DNA of 6,327 bases, from positions 1 through 6,327 of the forward strand of contig DAOUUS010000094.1 in assembly GCA_030668065.1 (NCBI GenBank), given 5' to 3'. Positions within the stretch are counted from its first letter, which is position 1. The number at the start of each line of letters is the position of its first letter. Source of the stretch: Candidatus Methanophagales archaeon (GTDB lineage Archaea > Halobacteriota > Syntropharchaeia > Alkanophagales > Methanospirareceae). Positions 5,177 to 6,327 of the stretch are shown here, piece after piece. The notes below the pieces were generated by a model. That model was not told the origin of the DNA, ran no database searches, and worked only from the letters and a program-made list of their open reading frames with translations. The position numbers were made by a program, and so were the translations under genes.

Positions 5177-6016
5177 CTATTCATATTCCAGTTTAAGTCC
5201 CACACCCACTTCCTTAAGATTCGCAACTTTGGCTAATGCTATTTTTGAATTCAAATCCGTGCAATGACAGGTATGTACTTCATTGGGTTGCAATTTTTTT
5301 ATATATTCCAAAGTACCTTGTAGTTGCTCCTTTGAAGGATTGAGCAAATGAAATCCTCCGACTATATCAATTACTCTATCATCCTCGCAAATCCTCTTTG
5401 CATATTCTACGATATTGCAAATTCCTGCATGAGAACAACTCGTAATAATCACCAACCCCTTTGATGATTTGTAAACTAACGCAGAATCGTCCATTAAATA
5501 GTCGTCTTCTTCAAAGTCATGTTTTACAATTCTGCCAATTGGGCTTTTAGCTTCAAAATCGTTCTTTCTCTCTATCTCTCCAAGAAAAACCATGTTCTCT
5601 GTTAACCATACAGGGTCTTTACTCAATTTGATATTGAAATGTTTAGATGACTTCTCCTCTGAAATTATTGAACCTATTTCCCCTAAACCATTAACCGTTT
5701 TGGTTAGAAATGTTAAAGGGTGGGCTACAAGCGTGGGTTTCTTATGAGGTATGTTTTCTAACAGTGCTTCGGTATAAATCCTGATGAGAGGATCTAAACC
5801 CCAGGTATGATCGAGGTGTCCATGAGAAAGAGCTAAAAAATCTATATTTAGCAAATCAATATTCATCTTTCGTGCGTTTTTAATAAACGCATCCGAATAC
5901 CCTACGTCAAATAAAATCCTTTTGCCTTCAGCTTCAATAAAATAAGATACCCCCGGTTCACCGTAGTAATACCGATCTATCAGCGTATTATTGTCCACAA
6001 GAACTGTTAAATCCAT
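5177..6016 (-). CDS. MBL-fold metallohydrolase, MJ0888/DHPS-like (COG1237 type)
   Basis: A 279-residue metallo-beta-lactamase-fold protein of the group often annotated as 7,8-dihydropterin-6-yl-methyl-4-(beta-D-ribofuranosyl)aminobenzene 5'-phosphate synthase, a proposed methanopterin-related activity. That function is not established for most members. Numbering from the chosen start: TVLVDNNTLIDRYYYGEPGVS opens the fold (4-24), ILFDVGYS follows at 34-41, and the metal site is SHGHLDH (H65, H67, D69, H70). Further expected ligands or conserved points are SCSHAGI (H196), GGFHL (H223) and HTCHCTD near 248-254. It appears intact. Two starts are possible. ATG 6016 is preferred because GAGG lies about 6 bases upstream and family members begin close to TVLVDNN. 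ATG 6028 would add four residues (MRIK) without a good site. It is followed by the GNAT gene after 38 bases, and its own upstream neighbour is the ilvD-like gene, about 120 bases away. Confidence 0.87.
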   Translation of the reverse strand: MDLTVLVDNNTLIDRYYYGEPGVSYFIEAEGKRILFDVGYSDAFIKNARKMNIDLLNIDFLALSHGHLDHTWGLDPLIRIYTEALLENIPHKKPTLVAHPLTFLTKTVNGLGEIGSIISEEKSSKHFNIKLSKDPVWLTENMVFLGEIERKNDFEAKSPIGRIVKHDFEEDDYLMDDSALVYKSSKGLVIITSCSHAGICNIVEYAKRICEDDRVIDIVGGFHLLNPSKEQLQGTLEYIKKLQPNEVHTCHCTDLNSKIALAKVANLKEVGVGLKLEYE

Positions 6017-6103
6017 TTTTATCCTCATGCCCAGTACTTTTTAACGCACACTCACTTCAAATACGATATTGTTGTGAATCCGATAGAAGACCTGTACAAA
6101 TAA

Positions 6104-6132
6104 AGCTCGTGCTATCCTGTGTAGTGCGAGCT
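6104..6132. terminator. Inverted repeat with T-tract beside the ilvD-like gene
   Basis: AGCTCG (6104-6109) and CGAGCT (6127-6132) form a 6-bp stem. After two mismatches it extends by CTA/TAG. On the plus strand it is followed by A and six T (6134-6139), a classical intrinsic layout, but those bases belong to the ilvD stop region and no plus-strand gene reads into it. On the minus strand it begins 5 bases after the ilvD stop and is followed by TTTATTTG, a weaker tract that would separate ilvD from the MBL gene. Confidence 0.5.
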
Positions 6133-6137
6133 ATTTT

Positions 6138-6326
6138 TTAGTTCTTCACTTCACCATAACAATTAATGCCCTTAAACTTCTCTCTGTAAGAAACCATTAA
6201 CGGCGTCAGCTTGCGTGTCGGCGCTTTTGCTATTTTCAACCGCTCTTTAATCTCCGCATCGCTTAACCTGACATTAAGTGTCCTGTTCGGAATATCTATC
6301 TCAACAATATCACCGTCTTTTATCGC
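6138..6326 (-). CDS. ilvD: Dihydroxy-acid dehydratase (IlvD/Edd family), C-terminal fragment
   Basis: Only the last 62 codons are in the window; the rest lies beyond the right edge. The sequence opens IKDGDIVEIDIPNRTLNVRL and continues SDAEIKERLK, the C-terminal swivelling beta-domain typical of IlvD/Edd dehydratases, then KAPTRKLTPLM to the TAA at 6140-6138. Dihydroxy-acid dehydratase converts 2,3-dihydroxy-3-methylbutanoate (or -pentanoate) to the 2-keto acid in valine, leucine and isoleucine synthesis, using an Fe-S cluster bound in the part not seen here. The tail MVSYREKFKGINCYGEVKN is less familiar to me than the usual ending. IlvD is more likely than the related sugar-acid dehydratases (Edd and others), but this fragment cannot exclude them. 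Confidence 0.8.
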   Translation of the reverse strand, partial: AIKDGDIVEIDIPNRTLNVRLSDAEIKERLKIAKAPTRKLTPLMVSYREKFKGINCYGEVKN

Positions 6327-6327
6327 A

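Noticed and set aside
1..6327. CRISPR array, tRNA, rRNA or replication origin
   Set aside because: No regularly spaced repeats, cloverleaf, rRNA-like conserved stretches or clustered origin boxes were seen on either strand.

Overview
The window looks like chromosomal DNA from a methanogenic or methane-oxidising euryarchaeon (Methanomicrobia-like). Three signs support this, none conclusive alone: a secreted META-domain protein ending in a PGF-CTERM-type (archaeosortase) tail, an archaeal BRE/TATA-like element upstream of it, and a metallo-beta-lactamase protein of the MJ0888/dihydropteroate-synthase-like group. Several genes also carry good Shine-Dalgarno sites. The genus cannot be fixed from this sequence.

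Layout. Positions 1-909 hold a decayed IS91-family (HUH/Y2) transposase with two in-frame TGA codons, a deletion that removes the catalytic-tyrosine region, and a frameshift near its end, followed by a hairpin plus T-tract. A small glycine-zipper membrane protein follows (971-1270). The next 490 bases are mostly non-coding: two inverted repeats, a possible gene remnant, an archaeal promoter and a structured leader. They lead into a 415-residue secreted protein with three META domains (1762-3009). Next is a membrane-anchored bacterial-PH-domain gene (from 3098), cut at about codon 115 by an IS481-family element (about 3441-4243). That element is itself dead: two in-frame TAG codons, a frameshift, and an internal deletion that takes the third catalytic residue.

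The right third is on the minus strand. An ilvD-like C-terminal fragment runs in from the right edge (6138-6326), then an MBL-fold protein (5177-6016) and a two-domain GNAT acetyltransferase (4272-5138). The last two are 38 bases apart and probably share a transcript. A perfect 9-bp inverted repeat spans the GNAT stop codon.

The plus-strand half is an accessory, insertion-scarred region coding for envelope proteins (glycine zipper, META, PH domain), and the minus-strand half is metabolic housekeeping. I found no new multi-gene system. The items most worth a second look are the META gene (65-bp perfect internal repeat and a leader with mutually exclusive hairpins) and the hairpin covering the IS481 transposase start codon.
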